Assembly (NCBI GenBank): GCA_932521025.1
Contig: OW051468.1
Location: 8,556,064-8,620,063 of the forward strand
Source: Oscheius onirici
Lineage: Eukaryota > Nematoda > Chromadorea > Rhabditida > Rhabditidae
Length of the DNA stretch: 64,000 bases
Direction: 5' to 3'
Positions 33,142 through 45,264 of this stretch are shown here, one piece after another. Numbering within the stretch: the first letter of the stretch is position 1; the number at the start of each line of letters is the position of its first letter. Both the position numbers and the translations under genes were made by a program. Under the pieces are notes generated by a model, which ran no database searches, was not told the origin of the DNA, and saw nothing but the letters and a program-made list of their open reading frames with translations.

Positions 33142-36100
33142 ATGCTTCGTCGAAGTGTTCGCACGTGTCTGCGTCTCCATCGAGCCGCCTCGATGTCTCC
33201 GAGCACGTCAACGGCCAAATTCGTTCCGATGGCTTTCCAAAAGTTTACTGGAGTTCAGATTCCCAGATTTTATTCCTCAAAGTATGATTTTCCTCCTTAT
33301 TTTTTCCATTTTGAACTCAGTTCAAAAGGAGACGATGGAGCAGCCGCTGACATCCCCGAGGCCGATGATTCTATCGTGGTCATCGATCGCGACTACAACC
33401 ACGTACTTTTCTCGTCCTTTGTATAAAAATATCTCCTTTAGAACAGTCCAAAGCCTCTGGAAGTGCCAGAAAACTATCCGAACGTTCCCATCATTGCCAT
33501 CAACAGATATCCTCTTTTTCCTGGATTCATAAAGAAAGTTGACGTGATTTTATGTAATTTCCTGAAAAATCTGTAAATTTAAGATTATAAAAGACGAGGG
33601 ACTGAAGGAGCTGATTAGAAACCGAGTCAACAATGTCCGAATGCCGTATGTCGGTGTTTTTGTGAAAAAGGACGATGAGTATGTTTTTTAGAATACTTTA
33701 TTTCTCGTTCAGAAACAAAGACGAAGCCGTCTCCTCAATGAGTCAGCTTCACAGTGTCGGTACTTTTGCCCAAATCATCGAAATGCGCGATATGGGAAAG
33801 GTTCTCGAGCTTGTTCTTAGTGCACACAGAAGGTAATTGTCCCTCTTCCCGCTCCAAAGCATTCAAATTTTAGAATCCGACTTCTCGAGGAGCTGGACGA
33901 AACGCAGGATCATCAGTACGCTGCCTCGCAGCCGAAAAACAACAATTTAAACCAGAGACGGGCTCGGAAAGCTCCTCAGTTCAAGAATGTCTCTCCGACA
34001 GTCGAATCTGGTCCAGACCTGGCTGACAAAAAGGAAGAGCCAGCTAAAAAGACGCTAGAAAAAACGGGTCTGATTCTTGGACGAACGGAGAACGTCTTTG
34101 CCGAACAGGCTGAGAAGGATAACACTACAAAGGCCAAAATGCAGGCTGTCGTTCAAATTATCAGGTTTTTTTAAGTTTTGAGTATAAAACTGGCGTTTAC
34201 AGAGACATAGTCCAGTTCAATGCCCTCTTTGGCCAGCAGATTAGCCTGCTCCTTCATCCGAGTCAGAACGTCGTCGACAATCCCGTCTATCTTTGTGATC
34301 TCGTGGCTACTCTGGTTCAATCTGCCGATACTTCCGAGCTGCAGGACATGATGACTGAAACCAAGGTTAGGAACTAGTTTTTTCGCGGTTTTCAAATGTT
34401 TCTTCAACTGTTCACGCTAATTTTAGGTCGAAAAGCGTCTCGATTTGGCTCTCGAACTCGTACAGAAGGAGAAAACTGTCGCCAAGCTAAAGTTCGATAT
34501 CAACAAGGACGTCGAGAAGAAGGTTCAAGACCAGCATCGGAAGTATCTTCTCCAGGAGCAGCTGAAAGTGATCAAGAAGGAACTCGGACTTGAGAAGGAT
34601 GACAAAACGACCATTATTGACAAAATGGAGGCTAGAATCAAGGATTTGAAAGTGCCGGAACATGCAATGAAAGTCATCAAGGAGGAGCAGCAAAAGTTGC
34701 AGTTTTTGGATCCGCATTCGAGTGAATTTAGTGTCACGAGGTATTTTCACATATTCCAGTTCTTAGACAAAAATACGCAAAATTCAGGAACTATCTGGAC
34801 TGGTTGACCAACATTCCCTGGGGACTGACGTCCGAAGAAAATAGAGACTTGGAAAAGGCCAAATTGGAGCTGGATCGCGGACATTATGGCATGCAAGACG
34901 TGAAAGACCGCATTCTGGAGTTCATCGCCGTCAGCATTTTGAGGAAAAAGACTGGCGGAAAGATTCTCTGTCTCCATGGACCGCCGGGAGTTGGAAAGAC
35001 TAGTATCGCTAAATCTATCGCCGCAGCTCTTGGACGAGAAGTCTGTCTCTTTTTTTTTCAAATTTATTCCAAAAATTTCAGTATTTCCGCTTCTCAGTCG
35101 GCGGAATGACAGACGTCGCCGAAATCAAGGGTCATCGTAGAACGTACGTCGGAGCCATGCCCGGCAAAATGATCCAATGCCTCAAGAAGGTCAAAACGGA
35201 AAATCCGCTTGTTCTCATTGACGAGGTCGACAAGATGGGAAATGCCAGCTATCACGGCGATCCGGCCGGAGCTCTTCTCGAACTGTTGGATCCGGAACAG
35301 AATCTCAACTTCAATGACCACTTCTTGGACGTTCCTGTGGATCTGTCAAAGTAAGCACTCCTTTTAGCAATTGACACGTTCGATGCGAGCCCAATTCGTT
35401 CAGTCTCTTCACAAATTCATCCTTTCTGTACAGTCGCCTTTTTATCAGCAGTTTTTTAATTTCCAAGCTATCAAATCAACTCGGCATCAAGACCTGCACC
35501 GGTATCATCTATTTTAACGTCAAAATGCTTCAAATTTCAAAGAAAAATACGAAAATGCATTTCGTACATTTTTTTTTGGCTTTGAAATTACTAGTGTTTC
35601 GACTTTTGGAGCCGTTCATTAGCTGCGGCTATCATAAGATCCCGGAGGCTTCCATTAACCAACTTGTTCAGAGTTCTGTTCATCTGCACCGCCAACGTGA
35701 TTGACACAATCAGCGGCCCGCTGAAGGATCGAATGGAACTCATCGATGTCAGTGGCTATTTGGCCGAAGAAAAGATTGCCATCGCCGAGAAGTATCTTAT
35801 TCCCCAGGCCAGAAGTGAAACGTAGTTTTATATACATTTTAAGGTTTTATAACGAAATATTCAGGGAAATTAAAGAAGACCAGCTGGAAATTACGGAGCC
35901 TGCCATAGGTACTCTCATCAAGCAGTACTGTAGAGAGTCGGGAGTCAGAAATCTGCAAAAACACATTGAAAGGGTTAGTTTTTTCTCCCTTTTTCTTTAA
36001 AAAACATACCCTAGATTTTCCGCAAAGCCGCTCTGGTGATTGCCGGTCGTAAGCAGGACGATCAGGCAGCGGAAAAGATTACAGTAGCCGAGGACAATCT

Positions 36101-37014
36101 CCAAAAGTATTGCGGCAAGCCGAAATTTACTTCGGATCGACTCTACGAGACGACTCCGCCCGGCGTTGTGATGGGACTGGCCTGGACGGCAATGGGGGGC
36201 TCGGCTCTGTACATTGAGACGGTTCTGAAGAGGCCTGTAGATAGACTGACGGACAAGGATGGAAGTCTCGAGGTTACGGGCAATTTGGGCGATGTCATGA
36301 AGGTATTTTTTTCATTTTAGGTAATAATTGAGGAGGCATCACCCAATTTAAACCAAAACGTTTCGCGTATTTTAGTCGGGTTTTACTCAACTTTCCGAGA
36401 TTTGAATATTTTAAATTCGATAAACGCACTCAAAAGACCTAAAATGACGAAAATACTCGAAATATAAACTTCTCGGAGAGTTCTCACCTAAAAGATTCCA
36501 CTAGGGGTTGTCAGCCGAAGTACTATCTAATTCTTTCGCATACATAACTCAAAAAATATTTCAGGAGAGTGTCAAGACGGCTCTGACTGTAGCCAAAACC
36601 ATCCTAGCTCAGGAGGATTCGACTAACAACTTTTTCGAAAAGGCCCACATTCACATTCACGTGCCGGAGGGAGCTACGCCGAAAGACGGACCCTCTGCCG
36701 GTGTAACTCTCGTCTCTTCGCTGCTCTCCTTGGCTCTGAATCGGCCAGTTCGACAGGAAATGGCCATGACGGGAGAGGTGTCTTTAACGGGAAAAGTCCT
36801 CCCGATTGGCGGCGTTAAGGAGAAGGTCATTGCCGTTAGTTTACCTTTTTTTCGGCTCAAAAAAATTTTTTAGGCTCGTCGCGTCGGCGCAACGAGAATA
36901 TTTTTGCCGGCTGAAAATCGTCGCGACTTTGACGACCTGCCCGATTTCGTCAAGGGCGACGTGGAAGTCATCTTCGTCTCTCACTACACCGATCTTTATA
37001 AGGAGCTCTTCTAG
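33142..37014 (+). CDS. lonp1: Mitochondrial Lon protease homolog
   Basis: [17 protein letters not shown] is a mitochondrial targeting sequence. The N-terminal Lon substrate-recognition domain follows ([32 protein letters not shown]), then a coiled linker ([19 protein letters not shown]), the AAA+ module (Walker [10 protein letters not shown], Walker [31 protein letters not shown]) and the Ser-Lys protease domain ([17 protein letters not shown] with the catalytic Ser; [13 protein letters not shown] with the catalytic Lys). Stop is at 37012-37014, after YKELF. It degrades misfolded and oxidised matrix proteins and binds mtDNA. Two larger introns lie at about 35355-35672 and 36304-36564; others are 40-60 nt. 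TTCTCAG sits 2 nt before the ATG, consistent with trans-splicing. All key catalytic residues are present. Confidence 0.96.
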
Positions 37015-37166
37015 AAGACAGTCATTTTTAATAGCAAAATTAGAGCTTGTTGTTGATTTTCCGAATTTAATTTTTCACATTGTGCCATATTCTTCTTTTT
37101 TTTGCTAGTGGCCGTCCATTTTTGTCTGCATTTTTTGGAGAAAACGTGACGAAAAGACAGTTTAGA

Positions 37167-39320
37167 ATGGTAACAGTAGAAGAAATTACGACGCACGACG
37201 TGTCACAAGCCGAAAATGTGAAAAAGAAGGGGAACGAGCACTTTGCTAGGAACGAACTGCCACAAGCTATCGAGACCTATCAGGTTTGTTGTTTTTCAAG
37301 CATTTCCATTTGTAATGCTGAACAAATTTCAATTTTGGCTATTTTCCGTACAAAAATACTCAAACTGGCACTTTTCCTCCATTCCAGCCGCTTTTCGAAA
37401 ATCAAAGCTTCATGCTCGCTTCATTGCAAAATTCAGGAAGCCCTGACGTTCTGTTCTCTCGAAGTCGGACCGAAGGTCTGGTCAGCTATTCACAACAACA
37501 TTGCCGCTTGTCACATTCGACAAGGCGATTATGAGAAAGCCATTGAACATTGTACCAAGGCTCTCGAGGTTTCTAGACGCCTTCATACCCAAGTTATTTC
37601 CACATTCAGGGCGACGAAAACGACAAAATCTACTACCGACGAGCCCAGGCCAAGGAGAAGCTGCAAAAGTATCAAGAAGCTAAAGAGGATCTGGAAACTC
37701 TTCTCGTATGTTTTTATTGAAGTTACCGGGGGTTTTTTATACAGGCTCTAGTAGTAGAGAGACTTGCGCTGAAAATCTTGCATCTTCTGCATCGTGTCAC
37801 GCCTTTTGCGTCTTTCCGCCTTGCTCCTTTCGTTCGAATAAAATGAGCGAGTGGGAACGCACTTTATCGTCTCTGCCACAAGTTCTTCCAACATCCAGTC
37901 ATCTTGAACTTCATAATTCTCTTCCAAACCGTCTGTTTCTTCGTTCAAATAAGCCAGCTCGTGGCTGATCGAGTCGTCGTCCCAGTCCCTGTACGAGTCG
38001 GACGATTCATCCTACAAAAATGCTTAGATTTCAAAATGCTTAGACTTTATCTACCATTTCCAGTGTTTTTGACCTTATTTTCTAGCTCTAGACAAAAAAC
38101 TATTGTTCTACGAATTTGGAATTAGACTACAGCTCTAGGTAGTTCTGTATGGAATGAACTCACCTGCCAGTAGTCGCTCTCCGTGCTGTGACTGCTATAC
38201 TCGTCCGAGTTCTCCTCAGACTCGTCCTCATCGATACAATCCTTTTTCTTCTTTTTGAGCACCGGATTTGCCACTTCTCCTTCTCCACTTTCGCCCCAAA
38301 TTCCTGCCCAAAAGTCTGCTTTCTTCTTCTCGTCCTCCTTCCACTTTGCCTCTTTCGCCGCCGCCTTGCAGCGCATCTCCTCGCGACGTTTGAAATCTTT
38401 ATAAAAGTTCGTCTGATGATATTTCGTTCCCTCCGGCGTCAGTCGCCACTGAAAGTTGACGCGTCCATATTCGTCCTCAGTTTCTTCCCAGAATCCATAT
38501 TTCTTCCAGCTGCGCTTCGTCCAGACTTGGCCGTCTTCGCGCAGCTCCCACAGTCGAACCTCTTTGTCTGCTTCGGCGTGGATTGCAATGAATCCCAGGT
38601 CGCTTCTGCTCGTCCTTGCGACGCGTCCGTCTCCTGTCGTCAGCTTCAAGACTTGATTCAGCGCCGTTTCACAAACCCGACAGTGGCCGGTAATCGGTCC
38701 GAGACACGTCTTCTCGTTATCGTCGTCGTCCACATGCGGATACCTCGTCTGGCGAGCCTTTTGTATTTGTTTGACGGTAGCCATGTCATCGGCCAGCATG
38801 GCAGTATTCGGGCTCGTTTTGGGAGCAGCTTCCAAATCCGCGTCCGTTGGTTTCTTCTTTTTCATTGTTGAAAGACGAGCTCCGGTACAGAGAGAGGCGA
38901 TAATTAGAAGAACGAGTAGAAACATGACTTGATAGAGCGGAGAAAGCTTCTGTTATGGACAATTTTAACTTTCAAAAAAAGTTGCTAAAATTTATTTGAT
39001 TTTGTAGTTTGTAGAAAAAGTGTTTTTGCCACAAAATCTATAATTTATAGGCAAAATTTCCTACTTCGAAAGAGGCCGAAAATATCAAGAAGAAGATTAC
39101 CGAGCTGGATCTCGAAGCACGCGCTCAGGCTGAAAACTTGAAGGAGGAAATGCTTGGAAAACTCAAAGATCTCGGTATTTACCTATTTTTCTTCAATTTT
39201 TAACAACTAATTTCAGGAAATATGGTCTTGCGTCCGTTCGGACTCTCGACAGACAGCTTCCAGCTCAAAGACGACGGAAAAGGCGGAATGTCGATCTCGA
39301 TGAAGGAACAGGGCAAATAA
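37167..39320 (+). CDS. ttc1: Tetratricopeptide repeat protein 1 (TTC1) homolog
   Basis: TPR array: AENVKKKGNEHFARNELPQA, then a second repeat (AIHNNIAACHIRQGDYEKAI) and a third (IYYRRAQAKEKLQKYQEAKE). A last pair of exons encodes FPTSKEAENIKKKITELD and the TTC1-type tail LGNMVLRPFGLSTDSFQLKD, then GKGGMSIS. TTC1 is a small co-chaperone-type adaptor that binds Hsp70/Hsp90 and Ras/G proteins (family knowledge). Starts 152 bp after Lon with an acceptor (CAGTTTAG) next to the ATG. The intron at about 37707-39050 is more than 20 times the usual length and holds an oppositely oriented gene. Confidence 0.9.
37748..38925 (-). CDS. Acidic secreted-type protein nested in a TTC1 intron
   Basis: Two exons: a long one starting MFLLVLLIIASLCTGA (signal peptide) and a second from about 38012 to the stop at 37748. 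The body has a small Cys pair (CLGPITGHCRVCE) and a Trp/Tyr-rich part (VRLWELREDGQVWTKRSW, YGFWEETEDEYGRVNFQWRL). A Lys run and a strongly acidic stretch follow (DEDESEENSDEYSSHS, DSYRDWDDDS). The splice TAC TGG CAG/GAT GAA keeps frame. No family recognised. The nested, antisense position and the acidic composition are its notable points. Secretion is inferred from the N-terminus; the Lys run could also act as a nuclear signal if the first Met is not used. Confidence 0.7.
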
Positions 39321-39418
39321 TCTGTCCATTTTATGTGAATAAATTGAATTTTTGATAAATTTTCATGTAAAAAAGCAAACCCCTAGTTTTTAATGATCTC
39401 TAGGCACAATTATAGCCT

Positions 39419-40427
39419 CTACCAAAGGAACTTTTTGATCGGCTTCGGAATCCAGTCGTCGTAGAATTTAGGGGCCGAATATTCGCTGTGATGGCGCCAC
39501 AGGTGCTCTTTCTCGAGGATTCCGTGTTCGGAATGGGCAAACACCTAAGAAATGTAGAAATTGATGGGGGAAAAGGTCGAAAAACCTCGTGATGGGAAGG
39601 ATCCCACCATTTCTGGCCGAGCGTAAAGTAGACGGGCTCTCCGTACCAGGTTCCAGTCTTCCAGCCGGGCACGTCTTTCATGATTTTGTCCTCGAGATCC
39701 CGAGTCTTGCGCATCAGCTTCAGCCATCTAAAACCAGCAGTTTTAGGCATAAAATCAATAAGGTTTTTTTAAAACTTTTAACCATGTACAATGTATTGAG
39801 CTTGTAAAACAGCCACCGGGATGATAAATTTGCTGAAAATAGCTAGAAATATTCGAAACCTTATAGAGGGTAAACATTTGTTTCCTGTCATTTTCGGCCG
39901 TTTTTTCACTTCCACGAGGACTGTTTTACACACTGAATTCAATAAACGTAATTAAAGACGTGATAAATGGAAGGAAAATGATATTAAGCAATATTTCAGG
40001 AATGTTTGTGCAAACTGTGGCGTTTGCTGAGGTACAATCGCAAATTTGAACAAAAAAAAGAGTAAACTCACTGTCTATCTCGTTCGGCTGTTAGGAAAGG
40101 CTGCATGGCGTTGTTGATATCGACATCTTCGAATTTTTCTGTGCTAAAATTGAAACTTTTTAAATTTTTAACACAGAAGACCTACATGTCTCTTCTTTTG
40201 CTGGCAATGGCTTGGAAAGCTCCATAAACTGAAGCTCCAAAGACGGTGGCAACAACGACGGAAGCTGAAAAGCTTTTTTCGTTGAATTTAAAAAAAAAAT
40301 AGGTAAAAATGAACTCACGACGCCAGACAAGTTTGGGGAAGGTTCGTCGATAGTTGAAGTCTCTGTAGCCGCCCTTTGGAGGAAGATCTTGCTTGAGCCC
40401 TGGCGGCTCCGTACCGGGGAGGCTCAT
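39419..40427 (-). CDS. ndufa13: NADH dehydrogenase 1 alpha subcomplex subunit 13 (NDUFA13, GRIM-19)
   Basis: Starts MSLPGTEPPGLKQDLPPKGG, then YRDFNYRRTFPK, matching the GRIM-19 N-terminus (KQDMPPPGGY type). One transmembrane helix follows (VVVATVFGASVYGAFQAI) with the basic KRRDM after it, then DINNAMQPFLTAERDRQ and LEDKIMKDVPGWKTG. The C-terminus (WIPKPIKKFLW, stop 39419-39421) is longer and diverged. It is a structural subunit of mitochondrial complex I. An acceptor (AATTTCAG) lies 3 nt before the ATG. It shares a 317-bp divergent promoter with the gene at 40745. Confidence 0.88.
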
Positions 40428-40744
40428 TCCCTGAAATTGATTGAATTTTTTTTACAGAAAAAGAGGAAAGAAGTTAGAAAAATAAAGAGAAAATATATTA
40501 CAAATACAGTAATGTTTTTAAATGGCGTTTACAGTAAAATAATGTACGCAACTGGGGACGCGAAAGGTTTTAGCGGCTCGTTCGAATTTTGAAGCTTTCA
40601 CTAAATGGCTTTCGTTCCTGGGTTTCCTGTCCAACCGTTGTATTTATACTTTCCAGAACTGTTTGTGCTTATGCCAATAAAGTAAAACAGGAATTGCAGC
40701 CTGCTGTTATACTCGAAAGATAATTATAGAACTTTCAGCACAAA

Positions 40745-41255
40745 ATGGACCGAGAAACCATCATAGACTCTCTCACCGTCACAGCCCAACGAAAAGCGGC
40801 CGAAATGTTCCTGAAAAAGAGAGCCGAAGTCTTTAGTAATGACGCTGGTAAGTATTTTTCCACTACAAACACTATATTATCTTTCTAGCCAGCGAGAGAA
40901 AGGTGAGTGAGGAAGAAGCACTCAAAGCAGAATCAGATGTCGCTGACGCTGCGTACAGCCTTGAGCAGCGAATACGAGCAATTGATGGGTTCGAAGGTAT
41001 AACTTTTCTTCTTTTTGGAAAATTGATTCCGTAGAGCTGCTGAACGAGGAGGAGTTACAACGGGCTCAGGCTGCTTTTGAACGGCGTCGCGAATTGACAG
41101 AGAAAATTGGTGCAATTCGCCAGAAGTATCAAGGAGTCGATCTGGAAAAATCGAGGAAGCTGAATTCCGAAAACGAACAGCTCGAGAAGAGAATTGCCCG
41201 GATGCGTAACGTAACTACATGTCTCGAAAAGTATAGTGTTGAACACGTCAACTAA
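40745..41255 (+). CDS. Small coiled-coil protein of unknown function
   Basis: Three exons give about 140 residues. It begins MDRETIIDSLTVTAQRKAAE, contains Glu/Ala/Arg-rich helices (EEEALKAESDVADAAYSLEQ, LNEELQRAQAAFERRRE-like, EKIGAIRQKYQG) and ends CLEKYSVEHVN, with stop at 41253-41255. Predicted almost wholly alpha-helical. No family recognised; a kinetochore, ciliary or cytoskeletal adaptor are possible but unsupported. ACTTTCAG lies 6 nt before the ATG. Divergent with NDUFA13. Confidence 0.75.
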
Positions 41256-42016
41256 CAAGTATCCACTCTGTCATAATTCCGCGCACTTTCCAATAAACTG
41301 TATTGATTGCTTCGCCTTTCGCAACTATCTCACATGACAGCTGCTCACGTGATGTAAGGGACGCTGAGGGCAATCCTGCCCTCTCCACTCTTTTAGTGCT
41401 GTTTTCACTGAACCTGCCCATTTCAGTTATCATTCTCTCTTCCGGTTGGCGTCTGTGCGGTCGTCTCTCTCCGCCGCACCTCGTTTATCATAAAGTCCAT
41501 AATTCAAGAATAAAAACGAGTCGACCGAATCTTCCACCTTTTCACTGTTCGCGTGGTTGTCTGACTATTTTCCACAATTTCGTTGGAAATTATATAGCTT
41601 TGGTAAATTGTCCAGAAAACAATTCTTTGTTGGTTTCTTGTGATAAAGACAGTTTTTGCGCTCCGAATTTTTTGCAGTTAGACTTTGAAGAAAAAAAACA
41701 CGAATGGAAGGTAATGTAAATGCGCTCTAAAGTTAAAAGTTCGGTCTATCATAATAATCTGCTAATTTCTCACTCACCAAAAAACCTACGAGCACTTTGC
41801 TCTATCGCCAGGCGTCTCTTTCCCACGACGCTATCTCTAGTTTGCCAGTTTCTTCATTTTACAGTTTCTGACTCTGAGTTTCCGGTATTCTTTCTCTATA
41901 AAACTTCAGCATTCGATACGTATTATCCATATTTCTTTACTTCTGTACAATCTATTGGAAAAAAAGAAGTAGGAAAAGGAGTCCGGTTATCTGCCAGACT
42001 CTCCAGATCCGACTGG

Positions 42017-45000
42017 ATGGCCGCGATAGCCAAAAGGCCAAAAGCCCAATATGACCCGGACGTAAGTCTATTTATGCAAAAACAAGAGCGACTATCTCAG
42101 TTCGGATCCTAAAAACATAGGCAACTGAGCAGTTTCGAAGGATTCGTTTTTTTGGTGTGGCATCGATAAACGCTAGGAAATCGCTGTAATAAAACATTTT
42201 CTTTCAGAAGCTTCATTGTTCGGATATGAGATGTGGAGACGAGGGAATGGATTTGTCCGCCTTCGTTGAACATGTTGCTCACGAGCATATGAAACATCCA
42301 GAGTGAGTTGAACAGACTCTGTTTTTATAATTTTACACATCTAGCAAGGAGCACGTCTTCTCATTCAAATGTACGGTGTGCAAAATCTCCTTCCAGAACG
42401 TGCTCGCCGCACTGGCCCACAAAAAGAAGTTCACCCACAAGGTAACTTACTCTCAGTAAATATGATTTTTTTTATAAAAAGAGGGCTCCACCGTAGTCTA
42501 TTCAGTTTACCGGGAGACACGGAAACGTAGATACTCAGCCAGGAAACTTAACCGAGTATCCTACGTTCCCGTGTTATTCCGATCTAGCGGTAAACTGAAT
42601 GTGTTACGGTGGAGCCCGCGTTGTATTGAACAATCCATTATCACTTTTCAGTTCTCGGGTAATAGAATCTTAGACGAAGAAAAAAAAACTGCCGCTTTGA
42701 CGAAGCTGGACAGCCTCGCAATCCGTTTAAGGATCAAAGACCAAAAAGAGTTTGAGGAGGTAAATAAAAATATGGAAAGTGGTCTATTTAAATTTAGAAA
42801 ATGGAAAAAAGGGAAGCAGCGGGACAGCTAAATGGATTGTCTCTCCCCAGTACTCCGTGTTTTTCCAAAGAGCGGTCGGCCACAAGAACTGGCCGAACTC
42901 CCACACAGGTTAGAGGAAGATCAGCCACGAGAACATGTCGGACACCGACTAAGGTAACAAAGTTTCGAATGCTACGTATTATTACCTGGTTTAAGCAGAA
43001 TACAAATGGATATTCTCGCCCACTGAATGGAACTCCAGTATATGGCCATACGAGAGCAGTTCCAACTCCAATAAGAGTAAGACTATTTTTCATATTCTCA
43101 TTATCTTATTATCAGAAAAAGACGCCTCAGACTCCAATGGACAAAAACTCGTCGTCATCGACTAGCCGAAACTCAACACCTGTTCAGAGAATGTCGCCGG
43201 CCGTTACAGTATCCAGAGCTGGATCAATAACAAAAGCAACGCCCGAAGAAGATGCGAAACTATTTATGTACAGAATGACACGAGATCTTCAAAGTCGTCT
43301 GCGTGATGAGGAGATTCAATTGTTTTGTAGCGATAGGACTACGAGATCCGGAGCTGTACTCAGCCGTCCCGGCAGTCGCGCTCCAAGCAGAGCGCCAAGC
43401 CGTGCCAGAAGCCAAGCTCCAACTGGATCTCCTGCCAAAATCGCTGTTCCACCTACGGCCAACGCAGTTTGTCCGGCAAATGGTATAGCAGCTGGTTCCC
43501 GATCTGCTGTGACGTCTCCTTCACCTTCCCCAGCTCCATCCACATCCAAAGTAGCCGTAGAATGTCGTTCGTCAAACGAAAGATCTCACACCACATCGCC
43601 AGACCCGAATCCAGGCAGGGGAAGGTCTCCAGGAAATGCACCTTGCAGATATGCGGGAAAGAAACCAGGAACCGACTCTGGTGTCCCAATGGTAGATTCT
43701 TTGAGCCACTTTGGTGATGTGAGTTCACGTTTCTGAAATCATCTTTATTTCCAATTTAGCCCTCCAAGAGAGAGAAATCGAGAACACCGGTCACGAGAAG
43801 CAGGAGCAGAAGCCGCTCTGGTGCCCGGTCTCGATCGAGAGAACCCATGGACATTCGGCTAAGACCTCCTCTACAGGTTCGGGCATCTCTTGCCACTATG
43901 GTAAGCACTACTGTGGTTGAATATCATTACAAATTTGTAGCCCTCTGAATTCCAGCCAAGGAGAAAGACACCTGAACCTCCACCTCAATCCAATCCCCAG
44001 TCATTGGTAATTAGCTTTTTATATTTTTTAACATAAGTTTGCAGCTGTCGATGCAGAAAAAGACGGCCACAACAATGAATACTTCGGAAAAAACTTTGTT
44101 GACTCGAAAGAGAACTGGTGAAGAACCCGAAGGGATGGCCGCTAAAAAAGTGAGTATCATTTACTAAAAAAAACATAACTGATCTTAAAGGCTCGTGGTC
44201 CAGCGCCACCTCAAGCAACTGAAACTGGAGAAAGGCAACCTTCGAAAAAGTAGAGTTTTTTTTTCAGTGCTTGTAAAAAGTTTTTAGTGGTCCGACATCT
44301 TCTGGTTTTTCTTTCCCGATTGGAGGAAAAGGGCAGGGAAGTCAGCCGAATCGAGGAGGTCACTCAGGAAACATGTAGGCTTTAAAGAATTCTAGTATAC
44401 TTCAAATTATAGGCCCAATCCATCGGCAAGAGCAGCTCCTCCGCCGACAGTAGGCACTGGTCAAAGAGGTAGGGGAGGAGGAGGAGTAGGAAACCGTCAG
44501 TTTGTTGTGGCACCTATCGAGCGTCCTCCAACGAGGAAATTCTCGGGGTAACTATTTTTCTCAGTCTTTTCATGAATAACTTTATAGCGTCCCGTCCAGC
44601 GTACCTCCTCGTGATCCAACCATGCTTATCCGACCATCCAACCCATCAGACGATGTTGCTGAACCCCCTCGCCATCATCGCGTGGCTCACGTTCCGCGCG
44701 TGGCTCACCCTCCGGCTCCTTCGCTTTTGACTGCAGCTTCGGCTCTTCCCCGGTCTCGGCCTTTTGCTGGAGTGAGTGGATCTTCTCCCAATCAGCCTCA
44801 GCAACGTCCCCGGGCAAATGTTAACATCACTGACCCCTCACAAGGACGGCTTAATCCTATAATACCGGGGTACCTCCGTTCAAAGCCTCCACCATCTCTA
44901 CAGACTTCAACCCGACCTCCGCAACTCCCTTCGTCAGGAGCTCAAGCCGCTTCGGCTTTCTTCGGAGCACAGACAAATGCGTGTCTGCCAAGAAACCTGG

Positions 45001-45150
45001 CAACGTGAGTAACATTTACTTTCAAAGAAATCTGTAAATTGGCGATCTTTCCATACATTTTTATGCACATTTTTCGAGAACAATAGAATACTTTGATTAA
45101 CAAAAACCAGTCGTCTACGACGGCTTTCGCCGCCCTTGCGCCTGCTTTAG
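42017..45150 (+). CDS. C2H2 zinc-finger protein with RS/RG-rich tail
   Basis: Exon 1 is MAAIAKRPKAQYDPD. The next exons contain two zinc fingers: CSDMRCGDEG...HVAHEHMKH, and a U1-type CTVCKISFQNVLAALAHKKK followed by FTH. A long low-complexity region follows, with repeats such as ERSATRTGRTPTQ and RGRSATRTCRTP, then RPGSRAPSRAPSRARSQAPT, TRSRSRSRSGARSRSREP, and an RGRGGGG motif with Pro-rich ends. RS and RG dipeptides point to RNA binding or nuclear speckle location. Many short introns. The last exon may be at 45111-45150 (ending LRLL) with AATAAA at about 45225. A distant RGG-like exon at 49111 also fits in phase. One intron holds a palindromic element (42483-42617). Length about 770 residues; the number of exons is uncertain. 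Confidence 0.65.
42483..42617. mobile_element. Palindromic MITE-like element in a zinc-finger gene intron
   Basis: Left end GGGCTCCACCGTA...TTCAGTTTACCG; right end is its reverse complement CGGTAAACTGAATG...TACGGTGGAGCCC. An inner palindrome (ACGTAGATACTCAGCC and GAGTATCCTACGT) lies in the centre. It shares the GAGTATCCTA core with the katanin-intron element. Confidence 0.7.
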
Positions 45151-45264
45151 TAAAGAAAGACTAAGAATATTGCAGAATACTGCAGTTCATTGTTCAATTC
45201 TGAAAGAACTAAGTAGTTGAAAGAAATAAACATTCAAATGAAATAATTTATTGCCCCAAAATAT

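Noticed and set aside
41303-42112. Two plus-strand frames upstream of the zinc-finger gene
   Set aside because: Composition is like non-coding T-rich DNA and only the last 15 residues belong to the real first exon.
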